Assembly (NCBI GenBank): GCA_002430835.1
Contig: DJDA01000035.1
Span: 1-16,606 of the forward strand
Source: Brevundimonas sp. UBA5936
GTDB taxonomy: Bacteria; Pseudomonadota; Alphaproteobacteria; Caulobacterales; Caulobacteraceae
Length of the DNA stretch: 16,606 bases
Direction of reading: 5' to 3'
In this document: positions 5,657 through 15,019 of the stretch, piece after piece
Position numbering within the stretch: position 1 is the first letter of the stretch
Layout: each line of letters opens with the position of its first letter
Notes under the pieces: generated by a model
Told to the model about the DNA's origin: nothing
Seen by the model: the letters and a program-made list of their open reading frames with translations, nothing else
Database searches by the model: none
Position numbers and translations under genes: made by a program

Positions 5657-6631
5657 ATGACCCAAGAGCCCCGCCTGCCCGTCAACGCCATCGAGGTCAG
5701 GGGGCTGAAGAAGACCTACAAGGGCTCGCGCAAGTCGCCGCCGAAGACGGCCCTGCGCGGGGTCGATCTGACGGTGCCGCGCGGCTCGATGTTCGGCCTG
5801 CTGGGGCCCAACGGCGCGGGCAAGTCGACCCTGATCAACATCATCGCCGGCGTGGTGAACAAGTCCGAGGGCACGGTCCGCATCTGGGATCGCGACATCG
5901 ACCATGAGGCGCGCGACGCCCGCTCGGCGCTCGGCGTGGTGCCGCAGGAGATCGTCGCCGACGTCTTCTTCACCCCGCGCGAGGCGCTGGAGGTGCAGGC
6001 GGGCTTCTATGGCGTGCCGGCGAACGAGCGGCGCTCGGACGAACTGCTGGCGGCCCTGGGCCTGTCGGACAAGGCCAACGCCTATGTCCGCGCCCTGTCC
6101 GGCGGCATGAAGCGGCGCCTGATGGTGGCCAAGGCCCTGGTGCATAACCCGCCGGTCCTGATCCTGGACGAGCCGACGGCGGGCGTGGACGTCGAACTGC
6201 GCCGTCAGCTGTGGGAGTACGTCCGCAAGATCAACGAGGAAGGGGTGACGGTGATCCTGACCACCCACTACCTCGAAGAGGCGCAGGAGCTATGCGACAC
6301 CATCGCCATCATCAACCGGGGCGAGGTCGTGGCCTGCGAGCCGACCGAACAGTTGCTGAAGCGGCTGGACACCCGCAACGTCGTGGTGACGCCCGAGACG
6401 GCGCCCGAGACCCTGCCCGCCCTGAACGGCTTTGCGGTCGCCCCGCGCGCCAACGGCGCCTTCGTCGTCACCTATCGGACAGGCGAGTCCAGCGTCGAAC
6501 AGGTGCTGGCCGCCGTCCGTGCGGCGGGCGTGACCATCAAGGACATCGCCACCGAAGACCCGGACCTGGAAGACGTCTTCCTGGCCATGACCTACGGCGA
6601 CACGAGCCGCCCCGACCCGACGCAGGACTGA
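5657..6631 (+). CDS. ABC transporter ATP-binding protein (ABC-2 exporter type)
   Basis: A 324-residue nucleotide-binding subunit. It shows, in order, Walker A GPNGAGKST (50-58), the Q-loop glutamine at 97 (GVVPQE), the signature LSGGMKRRL (148-156), Walker B VLILDEPT (167-174), the D-loop AGVD, and the switch histidine at 204 (TTHYLEEA). The NPPVLILDEPTAGVDVELRRQLW stretch and the C-terminal ~100-residue domain place it among YadG/NodI/DrrA-like ATPases that pair with ABC-2 permeases and export lipids, polysaccharides or drugs. No permease follows: the next gene is on the opposite strand and the upstream gene diverges. The partner must be elsewhere. Residues 21-30 (YKGSRKSPPK) form a basic insertion after the A-loop Tyr21. 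The ATG at 5657 has only a weak ribosome site. Confidence 0.9.
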   Translation: MTQEPRLPVNAIEVRGLKKTYKGSRKSPPKTALRGVDLTVPRGSMFGLLGPNGAGKSTLINIIAGVVNKSEGTVRIWDRDIDHEARDARSALGVVPQEIVADVFFTPREALEVQAGFYGVPANERRSDELLAALGLSDKANAYVRALSGGMKRRLMVAKALVHNPPVLILDEPTAGVDVELRRQLWEYVRKINEEGVTVILTTHYLEEAQELCDTIAIINRGEVVACEPTEQLLKRLDTRNVVVTPETAPETLPALNGFAVAPRANGAFVVTYRTGESSVEQVLAAVRAAGVTIKDIATEDPDLEDVFLAMTYGDTSRPDPTQD

Positions 6632-6673
6632 GGGCGCGGGCCTCAAGTCGCCCCCAGGGCGGCAGGCCCCTCA
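6629..6673. terminator. Possible bidirectional terminator between convergent genes
   Basis: GGGCCT (6638-6643) and AGGCCC (6664-6669) form an inverted repeat with 20 bases between. A further TGAG/CTCA pairing (6629-6632 with 6670-6673) lies outside it, offset by a small bulge. It fills the 50-base gap between the ABC ATPase stop and the stop of the convergent secreted-protein gene. There is no T-run, so the call is tentative. Confidence 0.3.
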
Positions 6674-6681
6674 GCAATGCC

Positions 6682-7092
6682 TCAAACCACCATCACCGTG
6701 CCCAGCAGCAGCTTGGCCCCCGGCTTGCCCAGAATGGCGTCGGTGGCGTGCTGCAAGGCGACGACCAGCCATTCCACGTTCGGCGGCGCGTCCGGCAACA
6801 GCCGCTCGGCGGCGATGCGGACCACTTCATTGTAGGCGGCGCTGAGGCGCGGCTGGGACTGCTGCGCCCGCTCCATCAGGGCGCCGTCGGCGACATCAAG
6901 ACCCGTCTCGACCGTCATCACCCCGCGTCGCCCGTCGCGGCGCAGCACGGTGGCCGTGGCGGTCGGCAGGGACAGATAGCCGCCCTTGCCGCCCCCGCTC
7001 TTCTCGGGCGAAGCTTGCGCCGCGCCCGCCAGCGCGAGGCCGCCCAGCGCCACACTGCTCAGAGTCAGGCCGATCAGATGACGTCTGTCCAT
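6682..7092 (-). CDS. Secreted protein with Tat-like signal, function unknown
   Basis: A 136-residue protein. The N-terminus MDRRHLIGLTLSSVALGG fits a twin-arginine signal (RRxLI followed by a mild hydrophobic stretch), with a probable cleavage at AQA near residue 27. A Gly/Lys-rich linker (SGGGKGG) leads to a compact domain: a strand YLSLPTATATVLRRD, a second strand RRGVMTVETGLDV, a helix from about 70 to 98 (MERAQQSQPRLSAAYNEVVRIAAERLL), and a final hydrophobic end KLLLGTVMVV. The two strands followed by a helix loosely resemble the periplasmic part of FliL-like proteins, but I do not recognise the family. It lies divergent from rppH with only 66 bases between, so the two may share a regulatory region. 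AGGGTGG about four bases before the ATG is the ribosome site. Confidence 0.68.
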   Translation of the reverse strand: MDRRHLIGLTLSSVALGGLALAGAAQASPEKSGGGKGGYLSLPTATATVLRRDGRRGVMTVETGLDVADGALMERAQQSQPRLSAAYNEVVRIAAERLLPDAPPNVEWLVVALQHATDAILGKPGAKLLLGTVMVV

Positions 7093-7158
7093 GACGCCAC
7101 CCTAGACGTGCTCCCTTTCCCGGACGTTGACGCCTAGCCCCCGAGAGGGCGGCGGCGT

Positions 7159-7650
7159 ATGCGAGAAGGCATGAACGCTGTCGATCTGTCCCTCTATCGC
7201 CCCAACGTCGGGGTCGTCCTGTTCAATCCGGCCGGTCAGGTCTGGTTCGGCCGCCGCGCCGACACGCCCGAGCCGTGGAACTGGCAGTTCCCTCAGGGCG
7301 GCGTCGACGACGGCGAAGACCTGGAAGCCGCCGCCCGCCGCGAACTGCACGAGGAGACGGGGGTGCGCTCCATCGCCCTGCTGGGCCGCACGAGCGAGTG
7401 GATTCCCTATGACTTCCCCGAGGGCCTGCCGAGCCCCAAGAGTTGGAAGGGGCTGAAGGGCCAGCGCCAGCAGTGGTTCGCCTTCCGCCTGACCGGCGCC
7501 GAGGACGAGATCGACCTGAACGCCCACGGCGAGCCGGAATTCGACGCCTGGCGCTGGGGGCGGCTGGAAGAGGCGCCCGGCCTGATCGTGCCGTTCAAGC
7601 GCCCGGTCTATGAGCAGGTGGCGCGGGTGTTCGGGGAATGGGCGCTGTAG
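7159..7650 (+). CDS. rppH: RNA pyrophosphohydrolase RppH (Nudix)
   Basis: Removes pyrophosphate from the 5' triphosphate end of RNAs, exposing a monophosphate that triggers RNase E-dependent decay. The 163-residue protein begins YRPNVGVVLFNPAGQVWFGRR, typical of the RppH/NudH branch, and has a complete Nudix box at 47-69: G47, E53, R61-E62, E65-E66 and G68, with metal-binding glutamates intact. The PEPWNWQFPQGG stretch and KGQRQQWFAFRL are also RppH-like, distinguishing it from general Nudix hydrolases. The ATG at 7159 is preferred over 7171 because GAGAGGG (7143-7149) is nine bases upstream of it. The stop is followed by a repeat element that may serve as a 3' structure. Confidence 0.93.
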   Translation: MREGMNAVDLSLYRPNVGVVLFNPAGQVWFGRRADTPEPWNWQFPQGGVDDGEDLEAAARRELHEETGVRSIALLGRTSEWIPYDFPEGLPSPKSWKGLKGQRQQWFAFRLTGAEDEIDLNAHGEPEFDAWRWGRLEEAPGLIVPFKRPVYEQVARVFGEWAL

Positions 7651-7687
7651 GGCTAGCCAGCCTCCTCTTCCCCCGCCTTCTTCCCAC

Positions 7688-7796
7688 GCCGTCATCCTCG
7701 GGCTTGACCCGAGGATCCAGTGCGGGGCGCGCTCCACCTGGCCAAGGTTCCGCAGGCGGACGGCTGGATCCTCGGGTCAAGCCCGAGGATGACGGC
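7688..7796. repeat. REP-type inverted pair, copy 1
   Basis: Two 33-base arms (7688-7720 and 7764-7796) are perfect reverse complements separated by 43 bases. Each arm carries its own hairpin, TCCTCGGG-N5-CCCGAGGA, so the whole can fold either as one long stem or as two small ones. It lies between the rppH stop and the atp terminator. The same 33-base sequence occurs twice more at 14812-14946. Similar CTCGGGCTTGACCCGAG-type elements are, from memory, dispersed in many alphaproteobacterial genomes. No transposase is present here. Confidence 0.93.
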
Positions 7797-7850
7797 AGAG
7801 TAGGGGAGTAGTGGCGGAATAGAGGAAGGCAGCGCATCACATCGCGCACG

Positions 7851-7882
7851 AAAAAGGCCCCCCGCCGGAGCGAGGGGCCTTT
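7851..7882 (-). terminator. Intrinsic terminator of the atp operon
   Basis: On the minus strand AAAGGCCCC (from 7882 down to 7874) pairs with GGGGCCTTT (7861 to 7853), a 9-bp stem, and the second arm runs on into a five-base T tract (7851-7855). It begins 24 bases after the atpC stop. This is the only fully canonical rho-independent terminator I see in the window. Confidence 0.9.
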
Positions 7883-7905
7883 GATCGTTTCAGCCTTGCC
7901 AACCT

Positions 7906-8175
7906 TTAGTTCGCGACGAGCTCCGAAGCCTCTTCGGCCAGGATGGTCAGGCCTTCGCCGTTGACGTCGGCGAAGCCCCCCTTGACCTCGAAGCGGCGGC
8001 GCTGGGCGCCGTCATAGACCGTCACCACGCCTTCGCGCAGGGTGGTCATGAAGGGCGCGTGGCCCGGCAGGACGCCGAAGTCGCCCTCGACGCCCGGCGC
8101 ATCGACCTGATCGACCGAACCGGCGAAGACTTCGCGTTCCGGGGCGACGAGGGAGAAGTTCAGCTTACCGGCCAT
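7906..8175 (-). CDS. atpC: F1F0 ATP synthase epsilon subunit, short form
   Basis: An 89-residue epsilon subunit. The N-terminal beta-sandwich is complete: LNFSLVAPEREVFAGSVDQVDAPGVEGDFGVLPGHAPFMTTLREGVV, ending GGFADVNGEGLTILAEEASE. This domain binds gamma and the c-ring. The usual C-terminal two-helix domain (about 45 residues), which in E. coli and Bacillus inserts into F1 and blocks ATP hydrolysis, is absent; the reading frame stops at residue 89. Short epsilons are known in alphaproteobacteria, where a separate zeta inhibitor can take over regulation. It is the last gene of the operon, three bases after atpD, and is followed by a strong terminator. Confidence 0.95.
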   Translation of the reverse strand: MAGKLNFSLVAPEREVFAGSVDQVDAPGVEGDFGVLPGHAPFMTTLREGVVTVYDGAQRRRFEVKGGFADVNGEGLTILAEEASELVAN

Positions 8176-8178
8176 GAC

Positions 8179-9702
<1,524 letters not shown>

Positions 9703-9739
9703 CGGTGCTTGTCCGTGTCGAATGTCAGCTGTGTCGGGA

Positions 9740-10609
9740 TCAGAGCGCTTCAGCGCCGGCGATGATCTCGATCAGCTCGGTGGTGATCTGAGCCTGGCGG
9801 GAACGGTTGTACTGCAGCGTCAGGGCGCTGATGAGATCGCCCGCGTTGCGCGTGGCGTTGTCCATCGCAGCCATCTGGGCGCCGAAGAAGCCGGCCTGGT
9901 TTTCCAGAAGGGCGGCCAGGATCTGCGTCGTCAGGTTGCGCGGCAGCAGGGTCTCGAGGATGTCCTCTTCCGACGGCTCATATTCATAGAGCGCGCCGGC
10001 GTCGGCCGAGGCGTCCGCGTCGACTTCGGCCGGGGCCAGCTGACGCAGCGACGGGACCTGAGAGATCACCGACTTGAACTGGCTGTAGAAGAGGGTGACC
10101 TTGTCGGCCTCGCCCGCCTCGAACTTTTCGGCCAGCAGTTCGGCGATCGGCTGGGCCGAATGCAGACCCACCGTCTTGTGCTCGCTCAGTTCGAAGGTCT
10201 TGACGACCTTGTCGCCGAACAGGCGGCTCAGCTGGTCGCGCGACTTGCGGCCGACGGCCACGATCTCGACCGTCTTGCCGTTGGCGATCAGGCTGTTGAT
10301 GTGGTCGCGCGCAGCGCGGATGACGTTGGTCGAGAAACCGCCCGCCAGGCCCTTGTCGGCCGTGGCGACGACGACCAGATGCTTCTGGTCGGCGCCGGTT
10401 CCGGTCATCAGGCGCGGGCCGTCGTCGCCGACGCCGGCCGCCAGGTTGGCGATGACCGAGGCCATCCGCGACGCATAGGGGCGGGCGTTCTCCGCCTGCT
10501 CCTGGGCGCGCTTCAGCTTGGCCGCCGCGACCATCTGCATGGCTTTCGTGATCTTCTGCGTCGCTTTGACGCTTCCGATCCGATCGCGCATTTCCTTGAG
10601 GCTAGCCAT
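9740..10609 (-). CDS. atpG: F1F0 ATP synthase gamma subunit
   Basis: The rotor stalk of F1, 289 residues. It begins MASLKEMRDRIGSVKATQKITKAMQMVAAAKLKRAQ, the conserved N-terminal helix, and ends with the matching C-terminal helix AMDNATRNAGDLISALTLQYNRSRQAQITTELIEIIAGAEAL, which together form the coiled-coil shaft. The central Rossmann-like part includes VVVATADKGLAGGFSTNVIR at about 78-97. Length and sequence are normal. The ATG at 10609 is preceded by AAGGAAGAG at a longer than ideal distance. It is separated by 37 bases from atpA upstream and atpD downstream. Confidence 0.97.
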   Translation of the reverse strand: MASLKEMRDRIGSVKATQKITKAMQMVAAAKLKRAQEQAENARPYASRMASVIANLAAGVGDDGPRLMTGTGADQKHLVVVATADKGLAGGFSTNVIRAARDHINSLIANGKTVEIVAVGRKSRDQLSRLFGDKVVKTFELSEHKTVGLHSAQPIAELLAEKFEAGEADKVTLFYSQFKSVISQVPSLRQLAPAEVDADASADAGALYEYEPSEEDILETLLPRNLTTQILAALLENQAGFFGAQMAAMDNATRNAGDLISALTLQYNRSRQAQITTELIEIIAGAEAL

Positions 10610-10646
10610 CCGGCTCTGCTCTTCCTTTGACTACAGGGCCGAACGG

Positions 10647-12179
<1,533 letters not shown>

Positions 12180-12246
12180 GATTGGCTCTTTCGGCTTTCG
12201 TCTTCGGTGCGGGCCCGCTGGCCCGGCTTGATCTGGAATTCGGGGC

Positions 12247-12801
12247 TTAGGCGCGCTTCAGCGCAAAGGTCATCTGGTCGAGCTTGGTCTTCAGCGAGGC
12301 GTCGAACAGCTTCGAGCCCACCTTGACCTTCAGGCCGCCCAGAATCGTCGGATCGACGCGGGCGGTCAGTTCGGGATCGCGACCCAGGGCGGCGCGCAGC
12401 TCGGCCTGGATCTTCTTGGTCTGGGCGGCGCTCAGCGCCACGGCCGAAACCACCTCGGCGGCCACGACGCCCGTCTTCTTGGCGTAGAGCGCCTCGAAGC
12501 CGGCGATCACGCCCGGCAGGTCCGACGCGCGACCGTTCTGGCCCAGCAGGCCCAGGAAGTTGCGCGTCGTCACATTGAACTTGGCCTTGTCGGCGATGGC
12601 GGCCAGGCCCTTGGCCTGATCCGCCGACGCCACGACGGGCGAGGTGGCGAGACGGCGCAGGTCCGCGCTGTCCAGCCAGGCCGCCTTTAGCGCAGCCAGA
12701 TCGGCGCGCACGGCGTCGAGCGCCCCCGTCTCGTCCGCGAGGTCGAACAGCGCTTGTGCATACCGTCCGCCGACTTCCGTCGTCCTGAAATCGTCCGCCA
12801 C
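12247..12801 (-). CDS. atpH: F1F0 ATP synthase delta subunit
   Basis: The stator subunit linking F1 (via alpha) to the b subunits of F0, 184 residues. The N-terminal six-helix domain begins TEVGGRYAQALFDLADETGALDAV, and the C-terminal part has the family ending DPTILGGLKVKVGSKLFDASLKTKLDQM. The start is a GTG at 12801. An in-frame TAA lies directly before it, so no longer form is possible, and no good Shine-Dalgarno precedes it (GGACCAAATATAA). It is the first gene of the operon; the other F1 genes follow, while F0 genes are absent, as usual in alphaproteobacteria where F0 is encoded at a separate locus. Confidence 0.95.
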   Translation of the reverse strand: MADDFRTTEVGGRYAQALFDLADETGALDAVRADLAALKAAWLDSADLRRLATSPVVASADQAKGLAAIADKAKFNVTTRNFLGLLGQNGRASDLPGVIAGFEALYAKKTGVVAAEVVSAVALSAAQTKKIQAELRAALGRDPELTARVDPTILGGLKVKVGSKLFDASLKTKLDQMTFALKRA

Positions 12802-13133
12802 TTATATTTGGTCCGCGTCTGAAGCGTTTGGATCAAGACCGGCCGCAGTCGCCTGCGCCAGTCAAGGGCCTGAAATGCTTGTAGAAAGCACGCTGGGGAC
12901 GCATCTTTCGATACGCCCTTCGCTAAAGCCGCGCGGCTGATACCATGCAAGGCCTCGCCTCGCAACCGAGGGGCGCGGAACGATAACGCCGCACCCGCGC
13001 TCTCTTTGGTCGAATAGGACCGGTCAAGCTGGGTTCGACAGGAGGGCCTGCGACGACGACGACGCCATCCGACGCTTGATGCGCGCTCACGCTCCCGTTA
13101 CCGAAAAACTTCCAACACCCTTCAGGAACCCCG
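12802..13133. other. Divergent intergenic region between atpH and the TerC gene
   Basis: These 332 bases should hold the promoters of the atp operon and of terC. For atp I find only a weak pair on the minus strand, TTGCAT (12945-12950) and TTTAGC (12922-12927) with a 17-base spacer; the spacer is nearly filled by the perfect 12-bp palindrome AGCCGCGCGGCT (12927-12938). Further on, GTCGAA (13009-13014) and TTCGAC (13034-13039) form an inverted repeat enclosing the palindrome GACCGGTC (13018-13025), followed by a short GAC repeat (about 13051-13063). I see no credible coding frame and no recognisable riboswitch. Confidence 0.4.
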
Positions 13134-13961
13134 ATGCTCGAAAGCATAACCCCGCTGTTGACCGATCCCGCCGCCTGGGCGGCCCTTGTGACCCTCGTGG
13201 TCATGGAGGTGGTGCTGGGGATCGACAACCTGATCTTCATCTCGATCCTCTCGAACAAGCTCCCGCCCGAGCACCGCCAGCGCACGCGCCGGATCGGCAT
13301 CGGCCTGGCGTTGATCATGCGCCTGGGCCTTCTGGCCACCATCGGCTGGATCGTCGGCCTGACCCAGCCGGTCTTCGACCTGGGCTTCCACGGCGAGACC
13401 TTCGACACCGCCTTCTCCTGGCGCGATCTGATCCTGATCGCCGGCGGCCTCTTCCTGGTCTGGAAGGCCACCAAGGAGATCCACCACGCCGTCGACGTCA
13501 CCCCGTCGAACGACATGCTGGAGAAGGACAAGAAGGACGTCGTCATCAACAACGTCGGTTCGGCCATCTTCCAGATCATCCTGCTGGACCTGGTGTTCTC
13601 GGTGGACTCCATCCTGACCGCCGTGGGCATGACCGATCACATCCCGATCATGATGATCGCGGTCATCATCGCCGTGACCGTCATGCTGCTGGCCGCCGAT
13701 CCGCTGGCCAACTTCATCGACAAGAACCCGACCGTGGTCATGCTGGCCCTGGGCTTCCTGCTGATGATCGGCGCCGTGCTGATCGCCGACGGCTTCGGCG
13801 TCCACGTGCCCAAGGGCTACATCTACGCCGCCATGGCCTTCTCGGCCCTGGTCGAGGGCCTAAACATGTGGTCGCGCAACGCCCAGATCAGAAAGAACCA
13901 GGCCGAGGAAGCCGCTCAGGCCGCCCTCAACAAGGCCGAAACCGCCGAGCCCGGCGTCTAA
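13134..13961 (+). CDS. TerC-family integral membrane protein
   Basis: A 275-residue polytopic membrane protein of the TerC/Alx/YkoY family. The two acidic repeat motifs that form the ion site are visible: EVVLGIDNLIFISILSNKLP at 25-44 and the matching DLVFSVDSILTAVGM at 152-166. About seven to eight membrane helices are present, with a polar loop at about 110-138 and a charged cytoplasmic tail rich in Glu/Ala/Lys after residue 250. Characterised relatives export manganese or load it into secreted enzymes (Alx, MeeF/MeeY); others were named for tellurite resistance. There is no CBS or CorC domain, unlike the longer YoaE types. AGGAA (13124-13128) lies five bases before the ATG. The next gene starts two bases after its stop. 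Confidence 0.9.
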   Translation: MLESITPLLTDPAAWAALVTLVVMEVVLGIDNLIFISILSNKLPPEHRQRTRRIGIGLALIMRLGLLATIGWIVGLTQPVFDLGFHGETFDTAFSWRDLILIAGGLFLVWKATKEIHHAVDVTPSNDMLEKDKKDVVINNVGSAIFQIILLDLVFSVDSILTAVGMTDHIPIMMIAVIIAVTVMLLAADPLANFIDKNPTVVMLALGFLLMIGAVLIADGFGVHVPKGYIYAAMAFSALVEGLNMWSRNAQIRKNQAEEAAQAALNKAETAEPGV

Positions 13962-13963
13962 AC

Positions 13964-14773
13964 GTGCGTATCGGGCCGGTCCTGGCGATGCTTCTGCTGG
14001 CGCTTCCCGCGTCAGCGGCGGCGCAAGCGCCGGGGCCGGCCCCTTCTTCTTCCCCTCAGCCCGCACCGGCTCGCGTTCCGGTCTACGGCTATGAGGTGGT
14101 GCGAACCTTCCCCCACGACCCGACCGCCTTCACCCAGGGGCTGGTCATTCGCGACGGCGTGCTGATCGAGAGCACCGGCCGCAACCCTTCCAGCGTGCGC
14201 CGCGTGCGGCTGGAGGACGGCGTCGTGCTGCAGAAGCGCGATCTCGATCCTGAATATTTCGGCGAAGGCCTGACCGAGAACGACGGCCGCGTCTTCTCCC
14301 TGTCCTGGATCAACGGCGTCGGCTTCATCTGGGATGCGGACGACCTGAAGCCCGTCTCCCGCTTCGCCTATGCGGGCGAAGGCTGGGGGCTGACGCACGA
14401 CGGGACGCGCCTGATCCTGTCGGACGGATCGGCGGCCCTGCGCTTCCTCGATCCCGACACCCAGGCCGAGACCGGCCGCGTCTCCGTCACCCTGAACGGC
14501 CGCCCGGTGCGCCAGTTGAACGAACTGGAATGGATCGACGGCGAGGTCTGGGCCAACGTCTGGCAGACCGACTACATCGTCCGCATCGACCCAGAGTCCG
14601 GCCGCGTGGTCGGCGTCATCGACCTCAGCGGCCTGCTGCCCAAGGATCAGGTGAAGGATCCGGTCGACGACGTGCTGAACGGCATCGCCTGGGACGCGCA
14701 GAACCGCCGCCTGTTCGTCACCGGCAAGAACTGGCCCAGCCTGTTCGAGATCCGGCTGACCGGGCCGCGGTAG
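13964..14773 (+). CDS. Secreted glutaminyl-peptide cyclotransferase (glutamine cyclotransferase family)
   Basis: A 269-residue protein starting at GTG 13964. A signal peptide (MRIGPVLAMLLLALPASAAA) is followed by a Pro/Ala/Ser linker to about residue 38, then a five-bladed beta-propeller of the plant/bacterial QC type, which cyclises N-terminal glutamine of proteins to pyroglutamate. Family motifs: FPHDPTAFTQGL (49-60), EYFGEGLT (97-104), LNELEWIDGEVWANVWQTDYIVRID (185-209), VLNGIAWD (237-244) and FVTGKNWPSLFEI (251-263). An open frame extends upstream to 13076, but it runs out of phase through terC and has no homology. The gene follows terC by two bases with little ribosome site, suggesting coupled translation. 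A role in maturing periplasmic proteins is likely; a link with TerC-mediated metal supply is inference. Confidence 0.92.
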   Translation: MRIGPVLAMLLLALPASAAAQAPGPAPSSSPQPAPARVPVYGYEVVRTFPHDPTAFTQGLVIRDGVLIESTGRNPSSVRRVRLEDGVVLQKRDLDPEYFGEGLTENDGRVFSLSWINGVGFIWDADDLKPVSRFAYAGEGWGLTHDGTRLILSDGSAALRFLDPDTQAETGRVSVTLNGRPVRQLNELEWIDGEVWANVWQTDYIVRIDPESGRVVGVIDLSGLLPKDQVKDPVDDVLNGIAWDAQNRRLFVTGKNWPSLFEIRLTGPR

Positions 14774-14811
14774 GGCGAGCGCCCTCCTCCCTCGCCGCCT
14801 CGCCCCTTTCA

Positions 14812-14946
14812 GCCGTCATCCTCGGGCTTGACCCGAGGATCCAGCAAACGCCACGTCATTCATCACGACCGCCGCGCAGGGACTTCGCGCATCCATGTTT
14901 GAGCGTCGAGGGACTGGATCCTCGGGTCAAGCCCGAGGATGACGGC
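14812..14946. repeat. REP-type inverted pair, copy 2
   Basis: Arms 14812-14844 and 14914-14946 are perfect 33-base reverse complements of each other, identical to the arms of the element at 7688-7796. The spacer here is 69 bases and unrelated to that of copy 1. It lies in the 246-base gap between the convergent cyclotransferase and priA genes; the rest of that gap shows nothing else I can name. It may act as a bidirectional RNA 3' structure. Confidence 0.93.
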
Positions 14947-15019
14947 GGGACAAGGCCTGGGCCTGCGCTCAAGCAGCGAGCCGCCGCGCGGCGAGCGATA
15001 GCGCCTCATAAAAAGCGCC

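Noticed and set aside
13009..13133. A manganese (yybP-ykoY) riboswitch before the TerC-family gene
   Set aside because: Such riboswitches precede many TerC genes, so I looked for the conserved GGGGAGUAG-type loop and its partner loop. Neither is present on the plus strand upstream of 13134.
13076..14773. A 565-codon frame apparently fusing an N-terminal domain to the glutamine cyclotransferase
   Set aside because: The first ~295 codons are an out-of-phase reading of terC, rich in His/Arg/Pro. The cyclotransferase starts at the GTG at 13964 with a proper signal peptide.
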